A stretch of 64,000 nt of DNA. Source: Lentinus brumalis. Its lineage: Eukaryota; Basidiomycota; Agaricomycetes; Polyporales; Polyporaceae. Positions 1 through 10,570 of the stretch are shown one piece after another. Each line of letters opens with the position of its first letter. Positions within the stretch are counted from its first letter, which is position 1. Location: contig MARA01000002.1 in NCBI GenBank assembly GCA_001792895.1, forward strand, positions 1,798,001-1,862,000, in the 5' to 3' direction. The notes below the pieces were generated by a model. The model had not been told where the DNA came from, searched no databases, and saw only the letters and a list, made by a program, of their open reading frames with translations. Both the position numbers and the translations under genes were made by a program.

Positions 1-472
1 CGATGCTAGCGAACACCTCCGCGTGCGAGGCGAAGCCGGGGTCTGCCTTTGCGGGGTCGGACGCATATAGTGAGCTGGTGTGTGGGCTGCTGCTCGAAGG
101 GAGGGGGCTTGACTCGCGAGAGGAATTGGAGGTCGAGATGGGGGTAGAGATGGGAGTGGGGGAGCTGACCGCACCGAACCAAGGAGATATGGGCTCCTGC
201 TTGACGTCCCCATAATCCTGCCAATGCAACACCTTCTGCAACGTGCTCGTGAACCCCTGCATCCCCGTAATCATCTCCCCTTCTACTATATAGTAGTCCA
301 ACGCGTCGTCTCCTCCCGGTCCAGCGAGGAAGCATGCCATGCGAGCCGATTCCTGGGCGAGTTCTTGGAGGGCGTCGATCATAGCGAGTCGCCGCGGTGG
401 TAAACCGAGACTGCTGAGCTTCTTCTCCAGCTCGGACGCGTCGTGAAGCCAGTCAACAGGAAGTTCAGACAT
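1..472 (-). CDS. Unknown protein, N-terminal part only (runs off window edge)
   Basis: The frame opens at an ATG at 472 (minus) and stays open to base 1, giving 157 residues with no stop and no obvious intron, so the 3' end lies outside the window. The first half is helical and acidic/leucine-rich (it begins MSELPVDWLHDASELEKKL). The second half turns into a Ser/Pro/Thr-rich low-complexity tail, as in many fungal nuclear or regulatory proteins. I do not recognise a domain and give no function. It is head-to-head with the gene starting at 664; the 191 bases between them hold a 14-base palindrome containing ACGCGT. The long uninterrupted frame, the ATG and the fungal-type composition support a real gene; identity is unknown. 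Confidence 0.55.
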   Translation of the reverse strand, partial: MSELPVDWLHDASELEKKLSSLGLPPRRLAMIDALQELAQESARMACFLAGPGGDDALDYYIVEGEMITGMQGFTSTLQKVLHWQDYGDVKQEPISPWFGAVSSPTPISTPISTSNSSRESSPLPSSSSPHTSSLYASDPAKADPGFASHAEVFASI

Positions 473-583
473 CGTGGGAGACTGTGTGCCGGTGGTGGAG
501 AGATGCAGGAGAGGATAGGCGCAATGTGCGATGCGCGAAATGCGACAAGTCTTGCGATCACATGACCTGGCGCGTCTTATGGA

Positions 584-597
584 CGCGACGCGTCGCG
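584..597. promoter_or_regulatory. 14-base palindrome CGCGACGCGTCGCG in a divergent promoter
   Basis: A perfect inverted repeat with an ACGCGT (MluI cell-cycle box) core lies between the starts at 472 (minus) and 664 (plus). The same 14 bases, inside a 17-base identity (acgcgacgcgtcgcgct), recur at 44,241-44,254 upstream of the PP2C gene. ACGCGT is the known target of the fungal MBF (Mbp1/Swi6-type) factors; that it works that way here is inference. Confidence 0.4.
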
Positions 598-663
598 CTC
601 TGTGGCGCCATCTGTCTCTTCCTCTTGCCACCACCACCTGCTTGGTCGCTCGCTCGCTCTCCC

Positions 664-2997
664 ATGTATTCTCAAAGCGATGGAACATATATGTCCGGAT
701 CAAGCTCGCCGTTGCCCGACTTTGTGCAGGGTGCGAGCTCGCCCGGAATGCCAAGTGATATTGCAGGACCATCCTCAGACTTCTCGCCGAGCATGGCAGG
801 ACAATCGTCTCCTTACCAGGTGAGTCTCAAGCTACGAGATGAATATCTGCTTATATTGACACGAGCAGGCGGCTTCCCTGCCACCCAGCGAGCAAGACTA
901 CGCTCGGGTGGTGAACGAGCTGCACGATATGAAGCAGCTGTTGTATCAAACAATGTGCGTACTGTAAGGCATCTCATTGATGCAACATGTCGTCTCACTA
1001 TCCCAAGCAGACAAGCACAGACCCAAATTCAGTGAGTGGGACCTATGGGTGCATATATGCGCATGTATGCACCCGACGATCACGCAGATCCCACGCGTCA
1101 AACGCCACCGCGATGCCCATGGGGATGCATATTGCATCAGGTGGAGGTATATTGCCGCATAGAGGTATGCACATTCCGCATCATGCAGGACCGTGATTAC
1201 TCATGTTGTCGTAGTGCCCGTCTCCCTGGCGCCCTTCGTGCAGCCTATGCCCATGGGCCCACCAGCGGCTCCTGCCACTCCCGCTGTTCCCCCAGCAACG
1301 ATGGGTCCAGATGGGAAGCCCATCTATCCGGACCTCTCGCTCCAATTTCCGGAGGTCGGAATGAACGGGGCGTACCTGGTGCTGCCCCGCAGACGGGAGA
1401 ACTATCCACGGGTCCGTATATTGCGTCTCGCACTGACATTGCAACTGACTACGTTGTCGCAGGTTCCATACTTCACACGCCAGCAATACCTGGACCATCT
1501 GAAGACGAACGCAGTGACGGTGCCAGGCCGCACATCAAAGGCCACGCGAGGACGCCCTCGCAAGGAGGCGCTCACTGACGGCGAGGCTAAACTCAGCCTC
1601 CCTTTTGTCACGGACGTATGGGGCAGTCCGATCACTAACGAGCGCGCTGAGTACATCAGAGCGACCGGGCGCTGTTGGTGGCAGACGGCACTCGACAACG
1701 GCCGCGCGCCGGAGACGTGGCGATACGGTGCGAACACGGAGCTCGTTGAGGAGTTCTACAGGCACATGTATGCAAGATTCCCGGAACTGGCCCTTGCAGA
1801 CAACCACTGGAAGCTTGAGTGGATCTGCGTCCACGGCTATCCCAGCTTCAAGCAGGAACGCCGCGCGCAGTTCGAAGCTCTCACTCGGAAGCGCGCTGCA
1901 GCGGCGGAACTCATCAAGGACAAGGACAAGATTGTCGACGTGGAGAAGAGGAAGAAGAAGAAGAAGAACGATGACAAGAAGACCGACAAAGGCAAAGGGA
2001 AGGCCCGGGATGATGGTACGTGCCTCACCAGCTCTCCACGGACTGAGTGCGTCAAGAAGCATCATGCAGGACAACAAGAGGCTGAACCGAGCGGGGCTCG
2101 GGTCTCGCCATCGCTGGAGGGGGCACTCTTCCAGATGCCCCTCGAGGACTCCGACATCCATCCCCTCTCCCCGCCGCCGTTGGCAGCTACCGGATCACGC
2201 CAGCGGTCCTTGTCAGCAGGGCCCTCGGGATCCCACGCTGACGCTCATAGCGACGATGTGCCCCACGAGCCCCAACCAAACGCGCGCGGACCAATATCGC
2301 TGGTACGCCGGCATCGTCAAGCGAGGCTCCCCTGTCCCCTGCCCACAAGGATCCATCCAGCTTGACTGCGCCCGGCACGCCACCAGCTCCTACCACGGTC
2401 CCTGCGGTTGCGACGGTATGTTGCATGGATATTGATCTCATACATGCTGCTGACAATATCGTTAGATACCAAACCCTCTGTAAGTGTGCGATCTTGCCTG
2501 CTGGATCGTCGGTCTGACATTGTGGATGTAGTATCAGCATGTGGGACAAGGACCCTGGGTCTGCGACACACGGAGGTCCTGAACACACGCAGCAGCCTCC
2601 GCACGGTTCTGCGGCGGACACAGGCCCGGTCTCCGAGGGGATTCCTTTGCCTGGAGGCGACACAATCGCCCCAAAGGGCAAGACAAGATCAAAGGCTGCA
2701 TCTTCGTCGAAGGCAGCGCCGCCCAAGATTTGGCCGCCACCTGTCGAGGTTAACGACAAGCCGAAGTACGTAAACATTCTTATCAGAGTGTGCCAGGAGG
2801 CATGATAGATATGTTGGGCAGGGGACGCATCGCCCGGCTATGGGTATCTGTCAACGTTGGCGGTACCGAGGACACCTTCGAGGAGTGGTACAAGACGATG
2901 GATCACCGGAAACGCCAGGTGAATATTCCTGCGTTATGAACGTGCACCATGCTGACCGCCTTGGTAGAAATGGTACAACTTGCACAACACTGCATAG
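664..2997 (+). CDS. Unknown ten-exon protein with a conserved-looking core and lysine-rich stretch
   Basis: Proposed exons: 664-819, 869-954, 1011-1031, 1189-1411, 1463-2015, 2070-2415, 2466-2479, 2532-2765, 2822-2918, 2968-2997, all with GT..AG introns. The product is roughly 585 residues. A Pro-rich start is followed by a tryptophan/aromatic-rich core (around GRCWWQTALDNG and WKLEWICVHGYPSF). Next comes a Lys-rich nuclear-localisation-like stretch (KRKKKKKNDD), a Ser/Pro linker, and a last exon ending in EEWYKTMDHRKRQ and WYNLHNTA. The core looks like a folded domain, but I cannot name it. The spliced length is one base short of a multiple of three. The reading frame must shift near GG at 2302-2303, where the unshifted frame runs to a stop at about 2365. 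Exon 4 and exon 8 acceptors are uncertain (2538 would also keep frame for exon 8). Confidence 0.5.
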
Positions 2998-3786
2998 GTA
3001 CGTATCACAACTTTCTAGTGGACCACAACCAACGCGTGGCCATGCAGATCGAACACTGCGACAGCTGGGTGGATACCCGCCGCCCCTGCTTGCACGCAAC
3101 CTTCTTGACGGCCACATCCTCTCGGCCTCTGGCACTCAGGCAACACTCTTCTTGGCGACGGTACTCGCGCACGGCGAGGACTTCACAAGCACGGCACTGA
3201 TCTTGGCAACGGACTTCACACGCACGGCGAGGACTTCACAAGCACGGCACTCATCTTGGCAACGGACTTCACGCGCACGGCACTCACGCACGGCGAGGAC
3301 CTCACGCGCACGGCACTCGCGCACGGCGAGGACCTCACGCACACGGCACTCGCGCACGGCGAGGACTTCACGCGCACGGCACTCGCGCACGGCGAGGACT
3401 TCACGCGCACGGCACTCGCGCACGGCACAAGTGGTCGCGAGCGCGGCGAGCTGGGCAGGGGGAGGGGATATGGGCATAGCTATACGCGTATGGGTTCATG
3501 TACTGCGATATGGGTCAATCTATTACCACATTCCGGCATACACACCAGTACAGTCCAATACTGCATAATAGATCTGCTCATATTCGGGCGGGTTGGAAGC
3601 ATGTATGGGGTCTATAAAACAGGGACAATTTTGTTTTGTCGTCTGGGCGGATCTATTGTGGACTATTTAAGTGTACAGCATAGCCGATAATACATGGTAA
3701 TCGTTGGGAATAGGTCCGATTTTCACTGGGCGTGAGCACTCATCCAGTACTAGTCCCTCAAACTGATACGCATACATACTCAGCGT
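2998..3786. other. Intergenic stretch around the minisatellite
   Basis: Apart from the tandem repeat I see no coding signal. A TATA-like tctataaaac lies at 3611-3620. The sequence just before 3787 ends in a plausible splice acceptor (actcag). This suggests the missing 5' exons of the peptidase-like locus once lay upstream and have been replaced or lost. Confidence 0.5.
3166..3429. repeat. Minisatellite: two ~56-base units then four 33-base units
   Basis: Two copies of a longer unit built on acggcgaggacttcac plus agcacggcact and ttggcaacggacttcac (about 3171-3284) lead into about four tandem 33-base units (about 3285-3429). Read on the plus strand, each 33-base unit encodes the 11-residue motif HGEDLTRTALA with small variations (L/F, R/H). 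Because 33 is a multiple of three, frames stay open on both strands. It lies just after the stop of the previous gene and upstream of the truncated peptidase-like locus. Nothing shows that it is translated. Confidence 0.85.
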
Positions 3787-5600
3787 GCGTTATGGGCGCT
3801 GTCGATCCGACTTCTGGTACCGTCTCCCTGCGTGAGGTTGTGCGTGGCTTTGGTGCCTTGATCAGGAGTGGCTGGCGCCCCTTGCGTAACATTGTGACTG
3901 CGAGCTGGGATGCTGAGAGGTATGATCGCAAACTTTCATGCATGTACGCGTTGCTTAAAGTTCACTCGCAGTACGGCTTGATCGGCAGCACTGAGTTCGC
4001 GGAGGACTTCCCCGACTACATCAGCAAGCACGTCGTTGCATATGCCAACCTCGTTGCGTCTGTATTTGAGCGAAACCGAACCGTATCCGTCTGACTGACT
4101 TCGACATACAGATGTCTCTGCCTCCGGTTCGAAGTGGAACGCTGCTGGCTGGCCCTCGCTTGCTTGCTGCTCTCGATGTCCCGCACCCGTCGGACCCTTC
4201 TAAGACGCTGTGGGATGCGCGCCAGGACTAAGGACCTTTCCTCGGGCAGACTGACGTCGAGGTCACCGACTTCTGGGTAGAGCAGAACATGGACTATGTC
4301 CTTGGCGAGGTCAGCATTCCCTCGCTCAGCTTCGGCAGCGATTACGTGCCGTCCCTCCTGCACCTTGGTGTGAGTGTTTACGTCACGCGGCTCTGTGAGA
4401 GGAGATCGCTGACTGGACATTAACAGGTTGCTAGTATGGAACAGGGCTTTGACAGGACGCTCTTTGATGCGGCACATCATTACCACTCAATCTACGACAC
4501 TCAGAGGTGGCAAGAGTTGTATGCCGACCCTGGTTTTGTCCGTTACGTGCGTACATATAGATGCCGTTGTCTACCAGCAGCAAGTGTCGCTGATCCAAAA
4601 GCCAATGCGCAGGTTGTTGTCGCGAAACATCTCGGTCTCGTTCTGCTCCGTCTCGCTGATTCCATCATCCTACCGCTCAACACGACCCACTATGCTCTTG
4701 AGTTGCACAAGTACCTTGACCGGTATGTGACGAAGGTCGTACCATGAACGGGTATATTATGAGACAACTTTGCAGTGTTGAGAGCATCGCCTCGTCTTCG
4801 AAGACTGACGCGGACTTCTCCCGCCTGCGTGACTCGATCGAGCGGCTCGTCAACGTGAGCAAGACGCTGGACGCGGAGAAGGAGGAGGCGGAGGCCAAGT
4901 TCCGCGAGCTCCTGGACAAGCTTCCGCATCGGCGCTCGTTCCACGGTCATGTCCACGGACACCCGCATCCTCACTCCCATGAAAATGGTGGAAATCATCA
5001 TCACCACGAGCACGATGACGCTAAGAATGAGCCCACCCACATCCACCCGCACAGTCATGATCACGCCCGTGACCATGCTGCGAGGGACCACATCCACCTC
5101 CGTGGCCACTGCGCCCACCACGGCCTCCCTTTGACGCACCGTTTGGCGCACAGCCTTCCTGAGTGGCTGAAGCGATTTCTGGAGAAGATCTTCAGGCATG
5201 GGCTTCCGACGCCCATCAGGAAGTTCATCCAGGCGGCGCAACGGGTGCAACGGGCCAACGCGAAGCTGGTCGCGTTCGAGCGCGGGTTCATCTCTGAGGA
5301 GGGGATCAAGGGCCGAGAGTGTACAAACATCTCGGTGTTGCACCCGGCAGGTGGCTCGGTACGTGTTGCTCCTATGTTTGTTCCTCGGTCTTCCTGGCGA
5401 CGTCTCGCTGCGCAACGACGGAGCTCCGTGTGGTTGGACGGGATCGCTGACGGAGTATTTGCATTTCAGGCTACGGAGCGACGACGCTGCCGTCCGTCAC
5501 TGAGGCGCTGACGATTGAGGGCAACTCGCCACTGGCGGAGAAGGAGGCGAGCCGTGTCGCGGCGCTCCTTGACAAGCTCGCGGAGACGATCAAGGTGTGA
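3787..5600 (+). pseudogene. Glutamate carboxypeptidase II-like (M28 peptidase), 5'-truncated and broken
   Basis: From 3787 the translation matches my memory of fungal GCPII/Vps70-type proteins, starting just after where the zinc-binding HxD motif should be (VMGAVDPTSGTVSL). It continues through IVTASWDAE, YGLIGSTEFAEDFPDYI, YHSIYDTQRWQELY and a helical dimerisation-type C-terminus ending at 5600. The N-terminal half (anchor, protease-associated domain, first zinc ligands) is absent. Breaks seen: a base lost inside the catalytic Glu-Glu codons near 3917, shifts near 4053, 4166 and 5321, and an in-frame TAA at 4229-4231 in a position that should read DQGPFLG. Introns near 4380-4425, 4550-4613, 4724-4776 and 5359-5468 still look spliceable. 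Residues encoded at 4939-5130 form a His-rich insert. With the first zinc ligands gone, peptidase activity is not expected. Some of the single-base shifts could be assembly errors. Confidence 0.75.
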
Positions 5601-6115
5601 GTTAGCCTCAAGAGAGGCATGTCGTGCTTGTGATCCGTTGTTTTCGTCACTTTGACCTGTTACTCGGCCTATGGACTCCTACATATCTTTCTGTTTCTTG
5701 TCTGTGAGATGTAACACCTCTTGCCAAGTTGCATGCAGGTGGTGTGCTCTATAATTGGGACGCGACAGACGCGAGGGCGGGATGACGTCACGCGTCAAGG
5801 TCGCGTACGGAGACCCGGATGGGACGGTCGCCTATGTCGTCGGGGAGCCGTGCTGCTCAGCGTGCTGCGACGATGACTGGAATACACCAGCAACATGCGC
5901 GTCCCGGTCCCACTAGCATTTGCAACAGCGGCAGTCTCAGCCGCCGCGTTGTGGTCTCCCGTCTCGTCCGAGGATCTGAGCATGCATTCCACTGTGATGT
6001 CACTCTGCACCCATGGAACCCCCGAGACAGAGGTATATATATCTCTACCGAGTTTTACCACCAGCAGCGACCAAGTCGTTTCTGCCATCTCACTTCCATC
6101 ACCTAGCAAGCAGCA
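5601..6115. other. Intergenic region and promoter of the FMN oxidoreductase
   Basis: No gene is visible. The distal part is the 3' flank of the broken peptidase locus. The proximal part carries the TATA element listed separately and pyrimidine-rich sequence before the ATG at 6116. Confidence 0.5.
6034..6042 (+). promoter_or_regulatory. TATA-like element upstream of the FMN oxidoreductase
   Basis: TATATATAT lies 74 bases before the ATG at 6116, a normal distance for a fungal TATA box. The assignment rests on sequence and position only. Confidence 0.45.
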
Positions 6116-7840
6116 ATGGATCCCGAGAACAAGCCCAAGGGTCCTTCTCCTCACTACTCCCTCTACCAGCGCGAGGTGTTCAAGCGCGGAGGGGATACCG
6201 GCAATTGTTGGTGGTCTTACCTTGTCTGCCTTCCTCATTTGACTTGACGCGTCGTCGCAGTGCCTAGCTTCTCCGTACACCCGGAGGAGCTCCAGGAGTC
6301 GAGCAAGAAGAAGCTGAACGACCGGGGTTACTTCTACGCCAACTCAAATGCCGGTATTGGATGGACAGACCGGGCGAACAGGTACTCGCTCCGACCCGTC
6401 AGTATACATGTCCAAGCTAACCCGCTCTTTACAGGGAGGCATTCTACAGATGGCGCATCGTCCCCCGTACCTGCGTGGACACGAACGTACGCGACTTGAC
6501 GAGTGAGCATACCTGAACGACCTAACTGGTTGTATGCTGAGTATTGCATTGCCCAGCGACGATCTTTGGGCACAAGATACCCGTGCCCATCATGTTTGCC
6601 CCGATTGGAATCAACAAGCTCTACTCGCCTCAAGGCGAGCTCATCCCAGCACGCGTTGCTGGGGAATTAGGCATGCCTGTGTGTATCCCTGTCTGCGAGG
6701 GGTCGTACACATCATATCTGATGCACTCTCGGTAGTACTGCCTTTCCACGGCAGCGTCCCAGCCCATCGAGGATGTCGCAAAGGCGAACGACGAAGGCGC
6801 GTCTGAGCGCAACGAGAGCAACTCGGTGCACCAGTACGACGGCCTTAACGGCGGCAACGCGAAGAGTCCGAGATTCTTCCAGCTATACATGGGACACGAC
6901 GATGAGATCGTAAGCCGTGTGGTCCACGGATCCTTGACGACACACTGAATAGACCAACGCATGCAGACCCTGTCCCTCTTGAACCGCGCGTGGAAGTCGG
7001 GCTTCGACGTCCTGATGCTCACGACCGACACCTGGCAACTCGGATGGCGTCCCACAGACATCAACATCGCAAACTACACGTGCGTGCTCACCTCCTCCTC
7101 CGTCTCGCTGTGCTTATTGTCCACTACGCACACTAGGTTCTACTACCCCGGCACGCCCGGAAATGAGGTCGGCGAGTCCGACCCCGTCTTCATGGCGAAG
7201 CACAAGGAGGACCTCAAGCGCGACAAGGGCAAGTGGATCGACCACAGTGTGTGGCACGGCAAGGCGCACACATGGGAGAAGATCCGCTGGCTCATCGGCG
7301 AGTGGAAGAGGATCTCCGGCGGTCGGCCATTCGTGCTCAAGGGCATCCAGTGTGCCGCGGACGCGAAGACGGCACTGGAGTTCGGATGCGACGGGATCGT
7401 CGTGACGAACCACGCCGGCCGGCAGGTGGACGGTGCGGTCGGGAGCCTCGAGGTCCTGCCGGAGATTGTCGAGGCCGTCGGAGACAGTGCGTACCGTCCC
7501 TCGGTGCGCTAAGACGAGATGACGCGGAGAAGCTGACTGGCATGCTGCAGAGATGACCATTATCTTCGACTCGGGCATCCGCACGGGCGCGGACGTGTTC
7601 AAGGCGATCGCGCTCGGCGCGCACGTCGTGATGGTCGGCCGCCTCTACGTCTGGGGCATGTCGCACGAGGGCGTGCACGGCTGCAGGCATGTCATCAAGA
7701 GCCTGCTTGCGGACCTCGACATCCTCATGACCGTCGGCGGGTACCCGTCGATCACGAAGGACGTGCATGGGAATAGGGATGCGCTGAGGTTCAACCCTAG
7801 TGGTGGGCCGCCAGGTCCGGGGGAGCATGCGAAGCTGTAG
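6116..7840 (+). CDS. FMN-dependent 2-hydroxy-acid oxidoreductase (lactate 2-monooxygenase/lactate dehydrogenase type)
   Basis: Eight exons: 6116-6206, 6261-6381, 6435-6502, 6557-6678, 6736-6909, 6967-7079, 7137-7486, 7551-7840. They sum to 1,329 bases, or 442 residues, with frame closed throughout. The family oxidises L-2-hydroxy acids with FMN. Landmarks in order: IFGHKIPVPIMFAPIGINK (flavin-barrel entry), FFQLYMGHDDE (substrate Tyr), LTTDTW (Asp near the active-site His), FVLKGIQ (FMN-binding Lys), TNHAGRQVDG (catalytic His and substrate Arg), FDSGIRTGADVFKA and MVGRLYVWG (FMN phosphate site). All key residues are present. There is no cytochrome b5 domain and no clear targeting peptide, so this is not flavocytochrome b2; the spacing with GWRPTDINIANY resembles the fungal monooxygenase-like branch. 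The exact substrate cannot be read from sequence. A TATA element sits 74 bases upstream. Confidence 0.9.
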
Positions 7841-8517
7841 GAGACCATTGAAGCGAGGGAGGATAGAGTGAATAGAATAGAAATTCGTGCTGTGTTGGTA
7901 CAGGATCCTTGATGGAAAGAACTTCATGATCACGTAGATGCCAGTGAGCGTGCCTAAGAGTCCTGTTGCTGGCGAATAGTTGGATGAGGAGCTTGTGATG
8001 GTGGGAGCTGCAGGGATTGATGGGAATTTTTCCTGAACATGTTTACTGCCGACAGCGTGATGGTACCGAAGAAGCCGGGGCGTGCGAAGGCCGTCTTCAA
8101 GGACCTTTTGCGAGCCACAGGAACCTTCATGATGGAGTGTATGCAATGAGAGATTGAAGAAAGACGCTCGAGGGCGGAGACTGGGCCTTGACCGTGACGT
8201 CGCCATTGTTTGGCTGCGTGAAATCTCAGTCAGTCAAGTTGAGTCAAGTTGAGTCAAGATGCACGAAGCACCTATAGCTCAAGAGCCTGGAGGACATACT
8301 TACCTGTTTGTAAGACTGGAGGGTGCTCGTCAAACCTCAACGGCGCAGACGTCAAAGGACCAAGATCGTTCTGCCAGATAGCTCACTGAAATACTTGAGC
8401 CCGCCGGCCAACTTGCTCCAACCCCCAAGTACTGAAGCGGGCAACGATAGCCTCCACAAAGCTCTCTCGTTCGTGCTTCGATGACAAACATTTCAAGGTT
8501 ATGTGAACGCAAGAAGA
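7841..8517. other. Convergent intergenic region
   Basis: This lies between the 3' ends of two convergent genes. It holds a short tandem of gttgagtcaa around 8228-8262 (about three imperfect copies). No coding frame or RNA gene is recognised. Confidence 0.5.
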
Positions 8518-10194
8518 TTAGACCAAGGTACCCGTTGACGAGCCAAGGTCACTGGCGACTGGAAGCCCTCCAGAAACCCCTTCCTCCATCGCCGACTCGG
8601 CAGAGGTCGTCGTGCTTTCCACCTCACCGCCGGATTTCTCAGAATGCCCCGCGTCAATATCCGAGGGCCCTGGATCCGCTCCTACGCTCCGAACTACGCC
8701 CTCGTCCTTGAGATCGTCGAAAGTGACTTTCGGCGGAGCGCCCTCTGCCACCGTCTTGCAATCAGATTCAGTACTCGTCTCCGCCTGCGGGCGACCCTCA
8801 GCACCACCGGCAGCGGCCCACTCCCACTCAGACAGCGACTTCCTGCCGAGGTCGCCCGAGTGCAGCCGCGCGCGGAACTGCGTGCGCTTGTTGAGCGTGC
8901 GCAGGAGACCGAGCGTGTACACCTTGCCGGTGAGGATGGCGAAGAAGAGGTCGAGGTTGGCCTCGGCGAAGGGGGAGGGGCCGTCGATGCCGTTCGCGTC
9001 GCGGATGGAGAAGATGACGGCGGACGCGAGCATGCACACTGCCGGGAGCGCGGCGGTTTCCCAGGTGATGGCGATGATGTGGGTGAGCGTGCGGTCGAGG
9101 TAGTTGAGGCCTGTGCGGGTGCGCCAGAGGGAGCAGGAGACTGCGGGTGAAATGGTTAGCGAGAAGATGATCGATATGAGGCCCAAAAAGGGCGGAGAAC
9201 GGAGGGACGTACGGATGGTGGTGATGGAGAGTGCTGTGAGGAGGGTCCCATAGACCCATAGAGGGTACGCGAACACGCTTGCACGTAGAGGCTAGGCAGA
9301 AGTCACGGGGGTCAGTGAGCAAGAAGAGTCTGAACAGAGGGAATTATACGTACGTCAATATGCGCGGGGCCCCGGTCCGCGATGGGACCGACCACCATGG
9401 CGATCTTCACAGTCTGAGCAGCCATGGCGGTATCGGTCAGCTGTCAATACTTCGACATGGCCCAATAGGACATACCAAGATGATGGTCGCAGAAAAGGTA
9501 ACGACAGTGAGGCTGGCGAGGTACGCCAGCACTAGTATTTTCATGCCCGTCATCTGCGTAAAAGCAGTACTGTCACGACCCACAAAACTGGTGAGGAGCG
9601 TATGACGCACCCGGAAACACCGCCTGATCAAGAACACCTCGCAGAGGCTGCATATGATAGCGTTACAAAGGAACTCGGTGAAGTGTAACTTGCTGGTCCA
9701 CTACAAGACGGTCAGTGAGCTATGGTGAGCCTGGACAGTTCTCGCGCACAGCGGACGTACCCAATGCAGCTCGAGGACCGTGACTACCCACGTCTTGTAG
9801 CTCTCGAGTACTGTTTGCAATCTCGACGGTACATACTCAGTCTTTACTTGATCGGCAACGCTGAGAGCACTCACAAAGAGAAGATGACCAGAATGATGAC
9901 ATATGCGCGCAGCGCAATCGGGTCGTCTTCCCAGCGCTCGTAGAACTTCGCCGCCTGTGTGGTACAGTGAGTGAGTGGATCAGATAGCCGAAAAATATTG
10001 CATTACCTGGGCGATGATAACACCTGGATCGCAGTCAGTATGCAGAGCAGCCGCCACTCTACAGCGAACGCAGACGTACCTTGGCATAAGTATTGCAAGA
10101 ATCCCTGCACGAGGATCGGCCCCGCGGTGTCTTGGTCCGGCCGGCCGAGAGCCTCAGCATCCACCAAGAAGGACCCGTCCTTCGCGTAGAACAT
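8518..10194 (-). CDS. Multi-pass membrane protein with C-terminal DUF6534
   Basis: The minus-strand exons start at the ATG at 10194 (first exon 10080-10194, then a 17-base exon) and run to a TAA at 8518-8520; introns are short GT..AG. The spliced product has an N-terminal GPILVQGFLQYL segment and several hydrophobic helices (ALRAYVIILVIFSLLQTVLE, ILVLAYLASLTVV, LWVYGTLLTALSITTI). It then has the DUF6534-like last pair (LDRTLTHIIAITWETAALP and FFAILTGKVYTLGLLRTLN) and a long acidic Ser/Thr-rich cytosolic tail ending STGTLV. This architecture (about seven helices, DUF6534, soluble tail) is very common and expanded in Agaricomycetes, and its function is unknown. I recognised it by pattern, not by search. 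The next gene upstream lies on the same strand. Confidence 0.75.
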
Positions 10195-10570
10195 ACTGTA
10201 TGGAGGAAGGGAGAACAGTCAGAGCGCAGGAGGCTCACCTTGTACCCAGGAGAGCCACGGTCAGCCGCAGACTGGCCGGCAGGGGCGGCTGCCCTGCAGT
10301 CCGAAACACAACGCAACAGGCCCAGAAGTGGAACAGAACGGGGCAGCGTTGTGCGGGCCCATTCGTGGTTGTACACAAAGACGCGAGAGTCAATTACATT
10401 GACGATAGTAAGACGGACGAAAGTGTGGCGTTCTAACGTCGATGCTCTAAAGAGGACTATAGGGGAATAAACTTGACTATGAGGGAGATAAGTAGCGGCC
10501 AAGAACATAGGAAAGCGATATAAACACAACAGTATGACCTGGGCCGGACTGGAACATCAGAAGGGGCGGC
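10195..10570. other. Intergenic region (376 bases)
   Basis: This is the upstream region of the DUF6534 gene and the 3' flank of the next minus-strand gene. No convincing coding frame, RNA or repeat is seen. Confidence 0.45.

Noticed and set aside
3136..3477. Minus-strand frame with repeated RECRAREVLAV units
   Set aside because: It is the reverse frame of the 33-base minisatellite; open only because the unit length is a multiple of three.
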